Shown here piece after piece: positions 37,317-45,682 of a stretch of 64,000 bases of DNA; the first letter of the stretch is position 1, and each line of letters begins with the position of its first letter. Made by a program: the position numbers and the translations under genes. Source of the stretch: Nocardioides sp. GY 10127 (GTDB lineage Bacteria > Actinomycetota > Actinomycetes > Propionibacteriales > Nocardioidaceae); assembly GCF_004919085.1 (NCBI RefSeq), contig NZ_STGL01000003.1, positions 1 through 64,000 on the forward strand, in the 5' to 3' direction. The notes below the pieces were generated by a model, which worked only from the letters and a program-made list of their open reading frames with translations, was not told the DNA's origin and did no database searches.

Positions 37317-38923
37317 GAGGTCTCCCTGCGCACGTAGATCCGGAGGTCGTAGGTCTTCAGGAGCAGCCGGTAGTCCCGTCGCACGGCGTCACTGCCGCGC
37401 AGCCGCTCGGTCACGAGGTCGGTCGAGCCGGGCGTCACCCGCATGACGATCACGTCGATGTCGGCCGCCGCCGGGTCCGCCAGCGCGGCGTCCCACTCGC
37501 TCGACGTGCCCTCGTAGACGAGTCGCTCCTGGAGCGGGAAGACGACCCACTCGTTGGAGAAGGCCTGCGCGAGCACCAGCCCGTCGGTCTCGCTCGCCAC
37601 CGTCAGGCCGGCCGCCCGGTCGGGCGCGTAGTCGGCGCGCGCCTGCAGCGCCTCCTCGTAGGTGATGACGCCGTCCGTGGGGTCGACGGAGGACTCGCCG
37701 AAGGCCGCGAGCGCGGGGGCCAGGAACACCAGCGTCGCCGCTGCGGCCAGCACGACCGGCACGGCGCCCCGGTGCGCCGGGCGCACGAGGCCCCGCCGGC
37801 GCGCGAGCCCGACCAGGGCGCGGGACACCGTCGCGGCCAGGTATCCCGTGAACAGGGCGACCGGGAGGATCCACACGACGGCCATGCGCAGGTTGTAGAG
37901 GAGCCCGTCCACCTCCACCACGTTCATCGGCTGCGAGCCGGAGTAGAGGCCGTAGACGAGGAACGCCCCGGGCGCCGTGGTGGAGAGGAACGCTGCCCAG
38001 ACCGCGGAGAACCGCTCCCGCACCGCCATCACCACCAGGCCCGCGCCACCGGTGACGAGCAGCCCGACCGGGATGGTGTGCAGCACGGCGTAGCCGTAGG
38101 TGCGCACGGTCCGGGAGAGCTCGCCGACGACCTGGTCGCCGATCTCGCTCACCTGCGCCTTGCTGCTGTAGTCACCGTGGAGCCAGACCAGGGCGTCGCC
38201 GAAGATGATCTGGCAGTACGCCAGCCAGGCGACCAGCCCGAGCCCCATGTAGAGGCCGAAGAAGAGGGCCAGACCCTGCCCCTCGGCGTCCCCGCGGAGG
38301 AAGCGGTCACCACGGCGCCACGACGCGTAGACGACGACGCACCACAGGGCGGCGTCGAACACCCAGGCCTCGTAGCGGACGAAGACGAGGAGACCGCAGG
38401 TGAGGGCGGAGAGGAACAGCCAGGGCACCGACTCGTCCTGGCACCACCGGACGACCCCGAGCACCGCCACCGCGACGCCGCAGTACATGAGCGTCTCGGT
38501 CATCGGGGTCGCCTGCAGGAACAGCACGTTGACGTTCAGACCGAAGACCCCGGCGGCCACCAGCCCCGCGACGTGGGAGCCCGTGGACCGGCGGCCGACG
38601 GCGTACAGCGCCACGACCGTGCCGACGTAGGCCGCCATCGAGAAGACGCTGCCCGCGAGGCCCGACAGGTAGAGCGTGTCGTTCCAGGCCAGCAGCATGA
38701 TGCACAGGTGCTGCAGCGGCAGCCAGATGCCGCCCAGCTGGGCGAGGCCCGTCTCCTGGCCGACGACCAGGCGCCGTCCGATCAGCAGGTGCGAGACGGT
38801 GTCCTTGTAGCCGAGCACCGCACCGTCGCCCGCGAAGAGCAGGTAGGCACCCACCGACAGCAGGGTCGCCAGGAGCACCACGGCAGCGCGGGCACGGCGG
38901 GCATCAGGGAGCACTCGACGCAT
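37313..38923 (-). CDS. GT-C-type membrane glycosyltransferase
   Basis: 536-aa protein with about 10-12 membrane helices and a C-terminal extracytoplasmic soluble domain (about 430-536). The first loop holds GYKDTVSHLLIGRRLVV, placing acidic and basic residues where GT-C/GT39-like enzymes bind lipid-linked sugar; FVRYEAWVFD and LQATPMTETLMY are also typical of this superfamily. Likely transfers sugar from a polyprenyl carrier outside the membrane. Coupled with the downstream processive GT2 gene by a 4-nt overlap, so the two probably build or decorate one envelope polymer. ATG start without SD. Confidence 0.75.
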   Translation of the reverse strand: MRRVLPDARRARAAVVLLATLLSVGAYLLFAGDGAVLGYKDTVSHLLIGRRLVVGQETGLAQLGGIWLPLQHLCIMLLAWNDTLYLSGLAGSVFSMAAYVGTVVALYAVGRRSTGSHVAGLVAAGVFGLNVNVLFLQATPMTETLMYCGVAVAVLGVVRWCQDESVPWLFLSALTCGLLVFVRYEAWVFDAALWCVVVYASWRRGDRFLRGDAEGQGLALFFGLYMGLGLVAWLAYCQIIFGDALVWLHGDYSSKAQVSEIGDQVVGELSRTVRTYGYAVLHTIPVGLLVTGGAGLVVMAVRERFSAVWAAFLSTTAPGAFLVYGLYSGSQPMNVVEVDGLLYNLRMAVVWILPVALFTGYLAATVSRALVGLARRRGLVRPAHRGAVPVVLAAAATLVFLAPALAAFGESSVDPTDGVITYEEALQARADYAPDRAAGLTVASETDGLVLAQAFSNEWVVFPLQERLVYEGTSSEWDAALADPAAADIDVIVMRVTPGSTDLVTERLRGSDAVRRDYRLLLKTYDLRIYVRRETS

Positions 38924-39123
38924 TCTGGCAACACTTGTGGCCTGACGTGACCGGTTCCGACCATTCAGTGACCTATCTCCCTGACATGGCGTCGCCCCGG
39001 GCGCCGCGAGGTCGGGGTCGGAGGCGCCCGGCGGGTACGATCCGCGCCGACGGGAGCCGCCCGCGCCGCGCTCCCCCGCGCGTCACCGCACCGGCCCGTC
39101 GTCCGCCCACTCCCGGAGGAACC

Positions 39124-39960
39124 GTGCCCCGCACCCCGTGCCGCCAGCGTCTGCGGAGCCCTGCGCTCCGCCGAGTGCTCGGTCTGGTGACGGCGGCGGC
39201 GCTCCTCCTCCCGCTCACCGCCTGCAGCCTCGGAGCGGGGGCCGGGGACTCGTCGGGCGCCCTCCAGCTGGAGGCGCCGTCCGTCGGCGCCTGCCGGCAG
39301 CTCACGGCCGCGGACATCGCCGCGGACTCCAACAGCAGCGCCACGGTCGACTGCTCGTCGCGGCACACGGCGGAGACGTTCGCCAGCGGCGAGCTCCCCG
39401 CGCGCCTCGCCGACGACGCCGCGGACTCCGAGCAGGTCAGCCTGTGGGTCCACACCCGGTGCACGACCCGGTTCGAGAAGCACCTCGGCGCCGACGAGTC
39501 GACCGCGATGCGCACGATCCTCTCCTGGGTCTGGTTCCGCCCGACCGACGAGGAGTGGGCGGCGGGAGCCCGGTGGTTCCGCTGCGACCTGGTCGGGGGC
39601 GGCCCCCAGCTCGACGGCTACCGCTCGCTGCCCGAGAGCACCAAGGGACTGCTGGCCACGCCCGACGACGTGTGGATGCTCTGCGTCGACGGCGAGACGC
39701 TCGAGAGCGGGCAGCAGGTCGACTGCTCCAGCGAGCACACCTGGCGCGCCGTCACGACCATCAAGGTCGTGCCCTACCCCGACACGCCGTACCCGGGTGA
39801 CGCGACGGTGGAGTCCACGACCAAGGACTACTGCGAGGAGTCCGTGGACGCCTGGCTGGGCTATCCGGACGACTTCGACTACGCCTACACCTGGTTCGGC
39901 CAGGACGCCTGGGCGCAGGGCAACCGGCGTTCGGTCTGCTGGGCGGAGACGAGCACGTGA
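39124..39960 (+). CDS. septum-formation-family lipoprotein
   Basis: 278 aa. Signal peptide with lipobox LPLTAC, then a Septum_form-like extracellular domain with paired Cys and the pattern VDCSSRHTAETFA, WFRPTDEEWAAGARWFRCDL, VDCSSEHTWRAV and a C-terminal WFGQDAWAQGNRRSVCW. GTG 39124 is the start: GGAGGA is 4-5 nt upstream and the signal peptide follows directly. Family members are actinobacterial exported proteins linked by name to septation; biochemical function unknown. Coupled to a paralogue just downstream. Confidence 0.82.
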   Translation: MPRTPCRQRLRSPALRRVLGLVTAAALLLPLTACSLGAGAGDSSGALQLEAPSVGACRQLTAADIAADSNSSATVDCSSRHTAETFASGELPARLADDAADSEQVSLWVHTRCTTRFEKHLGADESTAMRTILSWVWFRPTDEEWAAGARWFRCDLVGGGPQLDGYRSLPESTKGLLATPDDVWMLCVDGETLESGQQVDCSSEHTWRAVTTIKVVPYPDTPYPGDATVESTTKDYCEESVDAWLGYPDDFDYAYTWFGQDAWAQGNRRSVCWAETST

Positions 39961-40955
39961 GCGGACGTCGCCGGGCACGCCGGAGCCTGCGGGCCCGGCT
40001 GCTCGCGCCCCTGGTCGGCGTGGTGGCTCTCGCGCTGGTGGTCGGGCTCGGCCTCCTGGCCTACCGGCTCGTCGGCGCCGCCAGGTCGGGGAGCGACGTC
40101 GCCGCCGAGCCGTCGTCCGCGGTCCCCTCCGGGGCCTCCTCCGGCGCCACTCCTTCCGGCACCACTCCTTCCGGCTCCGGCTCCGCGACGGGCTCGGGGT
40201 CGACCTCGCCGTCGCGCACGGCGTCCGCGAAGGCGTCCGACACGGCCTCGGCCGACGCGTCGGTCGACCGGCCCGCGCAGGGCGCCTGCTACCGCCTGGG
40301 CTACGACGCCGTGGTCTCCCCCACCAGCTCCGCGAAGGCGGTGCCCTGCCGCAGCCGGCACACCACCCAGACCTTCGACGTCGCCGAGCTCGACTCGGTG
40401 GTCGACGGCCATCTCCTCGCGGTCGACAGCTCCTACGTGTCCGCGCAGGGCGCCACCACGTGCCCCGCCGCCCTGGTCGACTACCTGGGCGGCTCCGAGG
40501 AGCGCTGGCGGCTGTCGATGCTGCGCAGCGTCTGGTTCACCCCGTCGCTGGCGGAGTCGGACGCCGGCGCGACCTGGCTGCGCTGCGACGTCGTCCTGCG
40601 CTCGGGGACGCGGCTGGCCCGGCTCGACACGGGCCTGGCCGGCGTCCTCGCCACCTCCGCCGGCCGCCAGGAGTACGGCATGTGCGGGACCGCACGCCCC
40701 AGCGCCTCGGACTTCTCCCGGGTGCCCTGCGGCGAGACCCACACGTGGAAGGCCCTGAGCAGCGTCGACGTCGGCACGGCGGGCGGCGCCTACCCCGGAC
40801 GCAAGGCGGCGCGGGCCGCCGGGCAGTCGACGTGCGAGTCCGCCGGCCAGGCCGCCGCGGGCGGCTCGCTGGACTTCGAGTGGGGCTACGAGTGGCCCAC
40901 CCGCGAGCAGTGGCAGGCCGGGCAGACCTGGGGCTACTGCTGGGCGCCCGCCTGA
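39957..40955 (+). CDS. septum-formation-family protein, membrane-anchored paralogue
   Basis: 332 aa. N-terminal membrane anchor (about 15-41, LLAPLVGVVALALVVGLGLL), Ser/Thr/Ala/Gly linker with PSGTTPSGS repeats, then the same domain as the upstream gene: VPCRSRHTTQTFDVAEL, RSVWFTPSLAESDAGATWLR, VPCGETHTWKAL and ...WPTREQWQAGQTWGYCW. Tandem duplicate that differs in anchoring (helix instead of lipid). GTG start overlaps the previous stop (GTGA), so both are made from one mRNA. Confidence 0.82.
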   Translation: MSGRRRARRSLRARLLAPLVGVVALALVVGLGLLAYRLVGAARSGSDVAAEPSSAVPSGASSGATPSGTTPSGSGSATGSGSTSPSRTASAKASDTASADASVDRPAQGACYRLGYDAVVSPTSSAKAVPCRSRHTTQTFDVAELDSVVDGHLLAVDSSYVSAQGATTCPAALVDYLGGSEERWRLSMLRSVWFTPSLAESDAGATWLRCDVVLRSGTRLARLDTGLAGVLATSAGRQEYGMCGTARPSASDFSRVPCGETHTWKALSSVDVGTAGGAYPGRKAARAAGQSTCESAGQAAAGGSLDFEWGYEWPTREQWQAGQTWGYCWAPA

Positions 40956-41021
40956 GCGGGCCACCCCTCACCTGCCACTCCTCACCGGCCACTCCTCAAC
41001 GGCCGCCGGCCCGGCAACGGC

Positions 41022-41993
41022 TCAGAAGCCGAGCTTGCGCAGCTGGCGCGGGTCGCGCTGCCAGTCCTTGGCGATCTTCACCTGGAGGTCGAGGAAGACC
41101 GGGGTGCCGAGCAGCGCCTCGATCTGCTGGCGGGCGGCCGCGCCGACGGTCTTGAGCCGGGCGCCCTTGCGGCCGATCACGATGCCCTTCTGGGAGTCGC
41201 GCTCGACGTAGAGGTTCGCGTGGACGTCGAGGAGCGGCTTGTCGGCCGGGCGGTCCTCGCGCAGCGTCATCTCCTCCACCACCACCGCGATGGAGTGCGG
41301 GAGCTCGTCGCGGACGCCGTCGAGCGCCGCCTCGCGGATGAGCTCGGCCACGAGGGTCTCCTCGGGGGAGTCGGTGAGCTCGCCCTCGGGGTAGAGCGGC
41401 GGCCCCTCGGGCAGCCGCCCGACGAGCAGGTCGGCCAGCAGGCCGACCTGGCTGCCGTCCTGCGCGGAGACCGGGACGATCTCCAGCCAGTCGGTGCCGG
41501 TGTCGTGGCCCAGCGCGGAGATGTCGAGCAGGTGCTCGGCGATCCGCTCCGGCGAGGCGAGGTCGGTCTTCGTGGCCACCGCGATCTTGGGGGTCCGCTT
41601 GACCTTGGTGAGCTCGTTGACGATGAACCGGTCGCCGGGGCCGATCTTCTCGTTCGCGGGGAAGCAGACCGCCACGACGTCCACCTCCGACCAGGTCGAG
41701 AGCACGAGGTCGTTGAGGCGCTCGCCGAGCAGGGTGCGGGGGCGGTGGACGCCGGGGGTGTCGACCAGCACGAGCTGGGCGTCCTCGCGGTGGACGATGC
41801 CGCGGATGACGCTGCGGGTGGTCTGCGGCTTGTCGCTGGTGATCGCGACCTTGGTGCCGACCAGGGCGTTGGTGAGCGTCGACTTGCCCGCGTTGGGGCG
41901 CCCGACGAACGACGCGAAGCCGCTGCGGTGGCCCTCGGGGATCACGGCGCCGGAGCCGAAGACCGGCGGTGCCGGCGGCGGGAGCTTGGTCAT
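41022..41993 (-). CDS. era: GTPase Era
   Basis: 323-aa ribosome assembly GTPase that binds 16S rRNA 3' end. G1 GRPNAGKST, G2 KPQTTR, G3 DTPGVHRP, G4 TKTD, G5 VSAQDG; C-terminal KH domain with ERDSQKGIVIGRKGARLKTVG. ATG start overlaps the stop of the siderophore-interacting protein gene (ATGA). In most actinobacteria era follows the cytidine-deaminase-like gene; here about 5.5 kb of other genes are inserted between them. Confidence 0.97.
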   Translation of the reverse strand: MTKLPPPAPPVFGSGAVIPEGHRSGFASFVGRPNAGKSTLTNALVGTKVAITSDKPQTTRSVIRGIVHREDAQLVLVDTPGVHRPRTLLGERLNDLVLSTWSEVDVVAVCFPANEKIGPGDRFIVNELTKVKRTPKIAVATKTDLASPERIAEHLLDISALGHDTGTDWLEIVPVSAQDGSQVGLLADLLVGRLPEGPPLYPEGELTDSPEETLVAELIREAALDGVRDELPHSIAVVVEEMTLREDRPADKPLLDVHANLYVERDSQKGIVIGRKGARLKTVGAAARQQIEALLGTPVFLDLQVKIAKDWQRDPRQLRKLGF

Positions 41994-42781
41994 CTGGTCT
42001 CCTCCCGGGCGGCGTCGTAGTCCGCCCAGATCTCCTCGTCGCTCTTGCCGGCGGCCTTGCCGGCGCGCCAGATGGGGCCGGGGTCCACGGCGCGCGGCTG
42101 ACGTTCCTGCCCGCCGCGCCAGTAGCCCATCACGTCGTAGTGGTCGGAGGCCATCTTCACGTCCCGCATCAGGTGCTTGCGGATCGCGCGCATCTGCGCC
42201 GACTCCCCCGCCATCCAGAAGTACCCGGGGCCGTCGGGCCACGTGAGGCCCTCGACCACCTCGGCCAGGGCCGAGGCGCCGGGGGCCGGCTGCGGCAGCC
42301 ACGTCACCGGAGCGCCCTCGGGCAGGTACCCGGGCACCGGCTCGGGCACCTCGGCGTGCACCTGGACGGGCAGGCCCCGCGCGAGGGCGTGCTCGGCCGT
42401 CCGTGCCATCGCCGGGAGAGCCGTCAGGTCGCCGACGAGGACGACCCAGCCCGCGTCGTCCGGGATGCTCACCGAGCCCTTGGGGTCGGTGACCGTCACC
42501 TGCTCCCCCACCACCCCGTCGGGGCGCTGGGACCACTCGGTCACCAGGCCGTGGTCGTGGACCACGACGTCGAGCACGAGCTCGCCGTCGGACCACGAGC
42601 GGACCGTGTAGTAGCGGCTCTGGAACTGGCCCGGCACGACGAGGCCGAGCCACTCGTCCGGGACCCCCGTCGAGACCAGGTCGGCCAGTCCGTCGCCGCC
42701 CAGCACCAGCCGCACGAGGTGCGCGGAGAGCGGCTCGCGGCGCAGGACGGTCGCGGTGTGCTGCTGGGCCCGGGTGCTCAC
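41990..42781 (-). CDS. siderophore-interacting protein (FAD ferric reductase)
   Basis: 263-aa SIP/ViuB family flavin reductase that releases iron from ferri-siderophores in the cytoplasm. FAD-binding RYYTVRSW, then VVVHDHGLVTEWSQR, the SIP domain with WVVLVGDLTALPAMAR, YFWMAGESAQMRAIRKHL and the C-terminal MGYWRGG typical of the family. GTG start with TAGCCT (42788-42793) 6 nt upstream, so probably leaderless. No iron box is visible in its 70-bp upstream region. Coupled to era by overlap. Confidence 0.92.
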   Translation of the reverse strand: MSTRAQQHTATVLRREPLSAHLVRLVLGGDGLADLVSTGVPDEWLGLVVPGQFQSRYYTVRSWSDGELVLDVVVHDHGLVTEWSQRPDGVVGEQVTVTDPKGSVSIPDDAGWVVLVGDLTALPAMARTAEHALARGLPVQVHAEVPEPVPGYLPEGAPVTWLPQPAPGASALAEVVEGLTWPDGPGYFWMAGESAQMRAIRKHLMRDVKMASDHYDVMGYWRGGQERQPRAVDPGPIWRAGKAAGKSDEEIWADYDAAREETR

Positions 42782-42854
42782 CGCACGAGGCTACTCACCG
42801 CGTGCGGTGGGACCCGAATCCCCTCGCCGCGCACGTCCGCGCCCACCCGTGGAC

Positions 42855-44153
42855 TCACCAGGTGGGACGCAGCCCGAACCCGTCGTCGCCGTCCTCGGTG
42901 GTGCGCGTCGCGAGGACCTGGTGCAGCTGGATCTCGTTGCGCTCGAAGGCCAGCCGCGAGCCGGCCATGTACAGGCCCCACACGCGGGCGGTGCCGAGGC
43001 CGACCTCGGCCACGCAGGCGTCCCAGTTCTCGACGAGGTTGCGGTTCCAGTCGCGCAGCGTCATCGCGTAGTGCTTGCGCAGGTTCTCCTCGTGCACGAC
43101 CTCGAGGTCGCAGTCCTGCGCGGCGGCGATGATCGTGCCGGAGCCGGTGAGCTCGCCGTCCGGGAAGACGTAGCGGTCGATGAACTGGCCCGTGGACGTG
43201 GGCTTGTTGTGCGGCCGGGTGATCTGGTGGTTCAGCAGGCGACCGCCCGGGCGCAGCCGGGAGCGCAGGAACGAGAAGTAGGCGGGGTACTGCTTCACGC
43301 CGATGTGCTCCAGCAGGCCGATCGAGCTCACCGCGTCGAAGCCGTCCTCCAGGACGTCGCGGTAGTCGCTGTGCCGCACCTCGGCGAGGTCGCCCAGGCC
43401 CTCGGCGTCGATGGCGGCCTTGGCCCAGGACGCCTGCTCGCGGCTGAGCGTCACGCCCAGCGCCTTCACGCCGTAGTGCTTGGCGGCGTGCCGGACCATC
43501 CCGCCCCAGCCGCACCCGACGTCCAGCAGCCGCTGACCGGGCTGGAGACCGAGCTTGCGGCAGACCAGGTCGAACTTCTCCTCCTGGGCCTGCTCGAGCG
43601 TGGAGTCCAGCTCCGGGTAGACCGCGCAGGTGTAGGCCATCGAGGGCCCGAGGACGTGCTCGTAGAACGTGTTGGACACGTCGTAGTGGTGGTGGATCGC
43701 CTCGGCGTCACGGCCGAGCGAGTGGCGGACGCCCTCCACGACCCGGCGCCAGCGCGGCAGCGCCTCCTGCGGCGGGGGCGGAGGCGGGGTGAGCGCCTTG
43801 AGCCCGACCGTCGAGGCGAGGCCCTTCACCAGGGCGATCGCGTCGGACGGGGACGGGATGCGGAACTTCGTGTGGTTCATCAGCAGGGCGAGCGCCTCGT
43901 ACGGGTCGCCCTCGTGGACGCCATGGATCTTCAGCTCGCCCGACACGTAGGCCCGGGCGAAGCCCAGGTCCCCCGGCGCACCCACGACGTAGGCCAGGCC
44001 GCGCTCGCTCATCAGCTCCAGCGTGACGGGCGCGTCGGCCGGGCCGGCCGAGGAGCCGTCGAAGACCTCCAGGCGCACCGGCATGCCGTCGCGCATGAGG
44101 GACGCCACCGCCCCGCCGATCGTGAAGCCCTGCTGCTGGGAGCTCGCGGTCAC
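42855..44153 (-). CDS. tmsB: SAM-dependent fatty acid methyltransferase (CFA synthase family, TmsB-like)
   Basis: 432-aa cyclopropane-fatty-acid-synthase family enzyme acting on phospholipid acyl chains at the membrane. Seen: N-terminal lipid-binding domain, HHHYDVSNTFYEHVLGPSM, YTCAVYPE, the SAM site LLDVGCGWGGM, SSIGLLEHIG with the acidic residue, and the C-terminal QIHQ-like end. Coupled (GTGA) to an FAD oxidoreductase gene: this pair is the known arrangement for 10-methyl-branched (tuberculostearic-type) fatty acid synthesis, in which this enzyme adds the methyl carbon to C10 of oleate as a methylene. A plain cyclopropane synthase is the alternative. Confidence 0.82.
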   Translation of the reverse strand: MTASSQQQGFTIGGAVASLMRDGMPVRLEVFDGSSAGPADAPVTLELMSERGLAYVVGAPGDLGFARAYVSGELKIHGVHEGDPYEALALLMNHTKFRIPSPSDAIALVKGLASTVGLKALTPPPPPPQEALPRWRRVVEGVRHSLGRDAEAIHHHYDVSNTFYEHVLGPSMAYTCAVYPELDSTLEQAQEEKFDLVCRKLGLQPGQRLLDVGCGWGGMVRHAAKHYGVKALGVTLSREQASWAKAAIDAEGLGDLAEVRHSDYRDVLEDGFDAVSSIGLLEHIGVKQYPAYFSFLRSRLRPGGRLLNHQITRPHNKPTSTGQFIDRYVFPDGELTGSGTIIAAAQDCDLEVVHEENLRKHYAMTLRDWNRNLVENWDACVAEVGLGTARVWGLYMAGSRLAFERNEIQLHQVLATRTTEDGDDGFGLRPTW

Positions 44154-45523
44154 TGCTGTCGCACCACCTTGTCGTAGAGAGAGGTCAGTCGGTCGTCCGG
44201 GTCGTGCTCGGCCTTCACCCGGGCGAGCCCGGGGCCGTCGTAGAGCCGGTCGAAGGTCTCGCGGTCGTAGAAGGCCTCGGAGTAGAGCGACTTGTGGCCG
44301 CCCAGCTCGTGCACCTCCTCCTCGATCGCGCGGTTCGTGGGCCCCTGGGGGGCGTCGGGGCCGACGGGGACGGTGCCCCAGAAGCCGATGTTCACGTAGG
44401 TCTCGCCGGGCTCCAGCGGGTAGGTGGGCCAGCGGCCCCCCGAGGAGGTCCCGCGCGCGACGAGCGGACACAGCCACACCGGGCGCATCCCGACCGCGCG
44501 GTCGAACCAGGACAGGAAGTCGGCGAGCCGCTCGACCGGCACCTCGACGTCCTGCACCACCCGCTCGCGCTGGGGCCGACCGGCGCGCGCGTCGAGCCGC
44601 TCGACCAGCCGGTAGCGCTCGTCCAGCCCGACCAGCTTGTGGTAGACGTCCGAGCGGCGCCAGCGGCGCGGCCAGAGCCGACGCACCAGCGGGTTCTGGA
44701 CGCCGAACGCCGCCGAGCACCAGAACCAGTCGGTGTCCCAGCGCCACAGGTAGTCGTTCATGGTGAGGACGTCGGTGGCCCGCTCCTGGAGCGAGCGGTA
44801 GTACACCTTCTCGCCCGTGTAGTCGCTCGGCGGGGCGTCGGGGTACTCCGCCCACGTGGCCAGCGTCAGGTAGTGCTCACCGGGACGGAAGGAGACGCCG
44901 TCCATGCCGTCGACGCTGATCCCCTCGTGCTCGCCGGTGCGCACGACCTCCGCGATCGTCTCCGCGAGCGCGGCGGCGTCGGTGAAGGGCACGTGGCGCA
45001 GGCTGACGTAGCCGGGGACGCGCTCGAGCTCGATGCGCAGGCGCACCGCGTAGCCGAGCGACCCGTATGAGTTGGGGAACGCGTCGAACAGGGCGTCACC
45101 GGGCTTGCAGGTGACGACGGCGCCGGAGCCGGTGAACACGTCCATCTCCAGGACGGCCTCGTGCGGCAGGCCCGAGCGGAAGCTCGTGGACTCGATGCCG
45201 AGGCCCGTGACCGCGCCACCGAGCGTGATGGTCCGCAGCTGGGGGACGACGGTGGGGATGAGCCCGTGCGGCAGGGTCGCCTCGACCAGCCGCTCGTAGG
45301 TGCACATGCCCTGGACCTCGGCCGTCGCCGCGACCGGGTCGATCTCGATGACGCCGTCCAGGCCCGTCACGTCCAGGCCGGCGGTGACCCCCGCGCGCGG
45401 GCGGAAGAGGTTCGAGGTGCGCTTGGCGAGCCGGACCGGCGCGCCCGCAGGCAGCGCCGCGTAGGAGGCCTGCAGCCTCTCCACCGCGTGCTGGTGCTCG
45501 GTCCATCCCCTCGGCAGGCTCAC
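44150..45523 (-). CDS. tmsA: FAD-binding oxidoreductase (TmsA-like, methylene reductase)
   Basis: 457-aa VAO/DprE-like flavoprotein. FAD-binding PP-loop region with GVIEIDPVAATAEVQGMCTY, TITLGGAVTGLGIESTSFR, SYGSLGYAVRLRIEL; C-terminal substrate domain with YVNIGFWGTVPVG and GGHKSLYSEAFYDRE. In the 10-methyl fatty acid pathway this partner reduces the 10-methylene intermediate using NADPH. GTG 45523 has TAGGTT (45530-45535) 6 nt upstream: leaderless first gene of the pair. DprE1-type arabinose epimerase is excluded by lack of its neighbours and by the pairing. Confidence 0.82.
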   Translation of the reverse strand: MSLPRGWTEHQHAVERLQASYAALPAGAPVRLAKRTSNLFRPRAGVTAGLDVTGLDGVIEIDPVAATAEVQGMCTYERLVEATLPHGLIPTVVPQLRTITLGGAVTGLGIESTSFRSGLPHEAVLEMDVFTGSGAVVTCKPGDALFDAFPNSYGSLGYAVRLRIELERVPGYVSLRHVPFTDAAALAETIAEVVRTGEHEGISVDGMDGVSFRPGEHYLTLATWAEYPDAPPSDYTGEKVYYRSLQERATDVLTMNDYLWRWDTDWFWCSAAFGVQNPLVRRLWPRRWRRSDVYHKLVGLDERYRLVERLDARAGRPQRERVVQDVEVPVERLADFLSWFDRAVGMRPVWLCPLVARGTSSGGRWPTYPLEPGETYVNIGFWGTVPVGPDAPQGPTNRAIEEEVHELGGHKSLYSEAFYDRETFDRLYDGPGLARVKAEHDPDDRLTSLYDKVVRQQ

Positions 45524-45682
45524 CGGGCCAACCTACGCCGGTGCCGCACGCCGTCGACCCCCACCCGGGACGTGACGTGGCACCCAGTTCCGTGCCTCAC
45601 ACCGCGCCCCGCGGGCACGCGCCGCGCGGGGCGGGCCGACGCCCGCCCCGCGCACGAGTGGTCTCTTCTGGCCCGCACGGGC

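Noticed and set aside
35133..37337. 734-residue plus-strand frame opposite the GT2 gene
   Set aside because: No recognisable domains; the minus strand has DxD, TED and QxxRW motifs in order.
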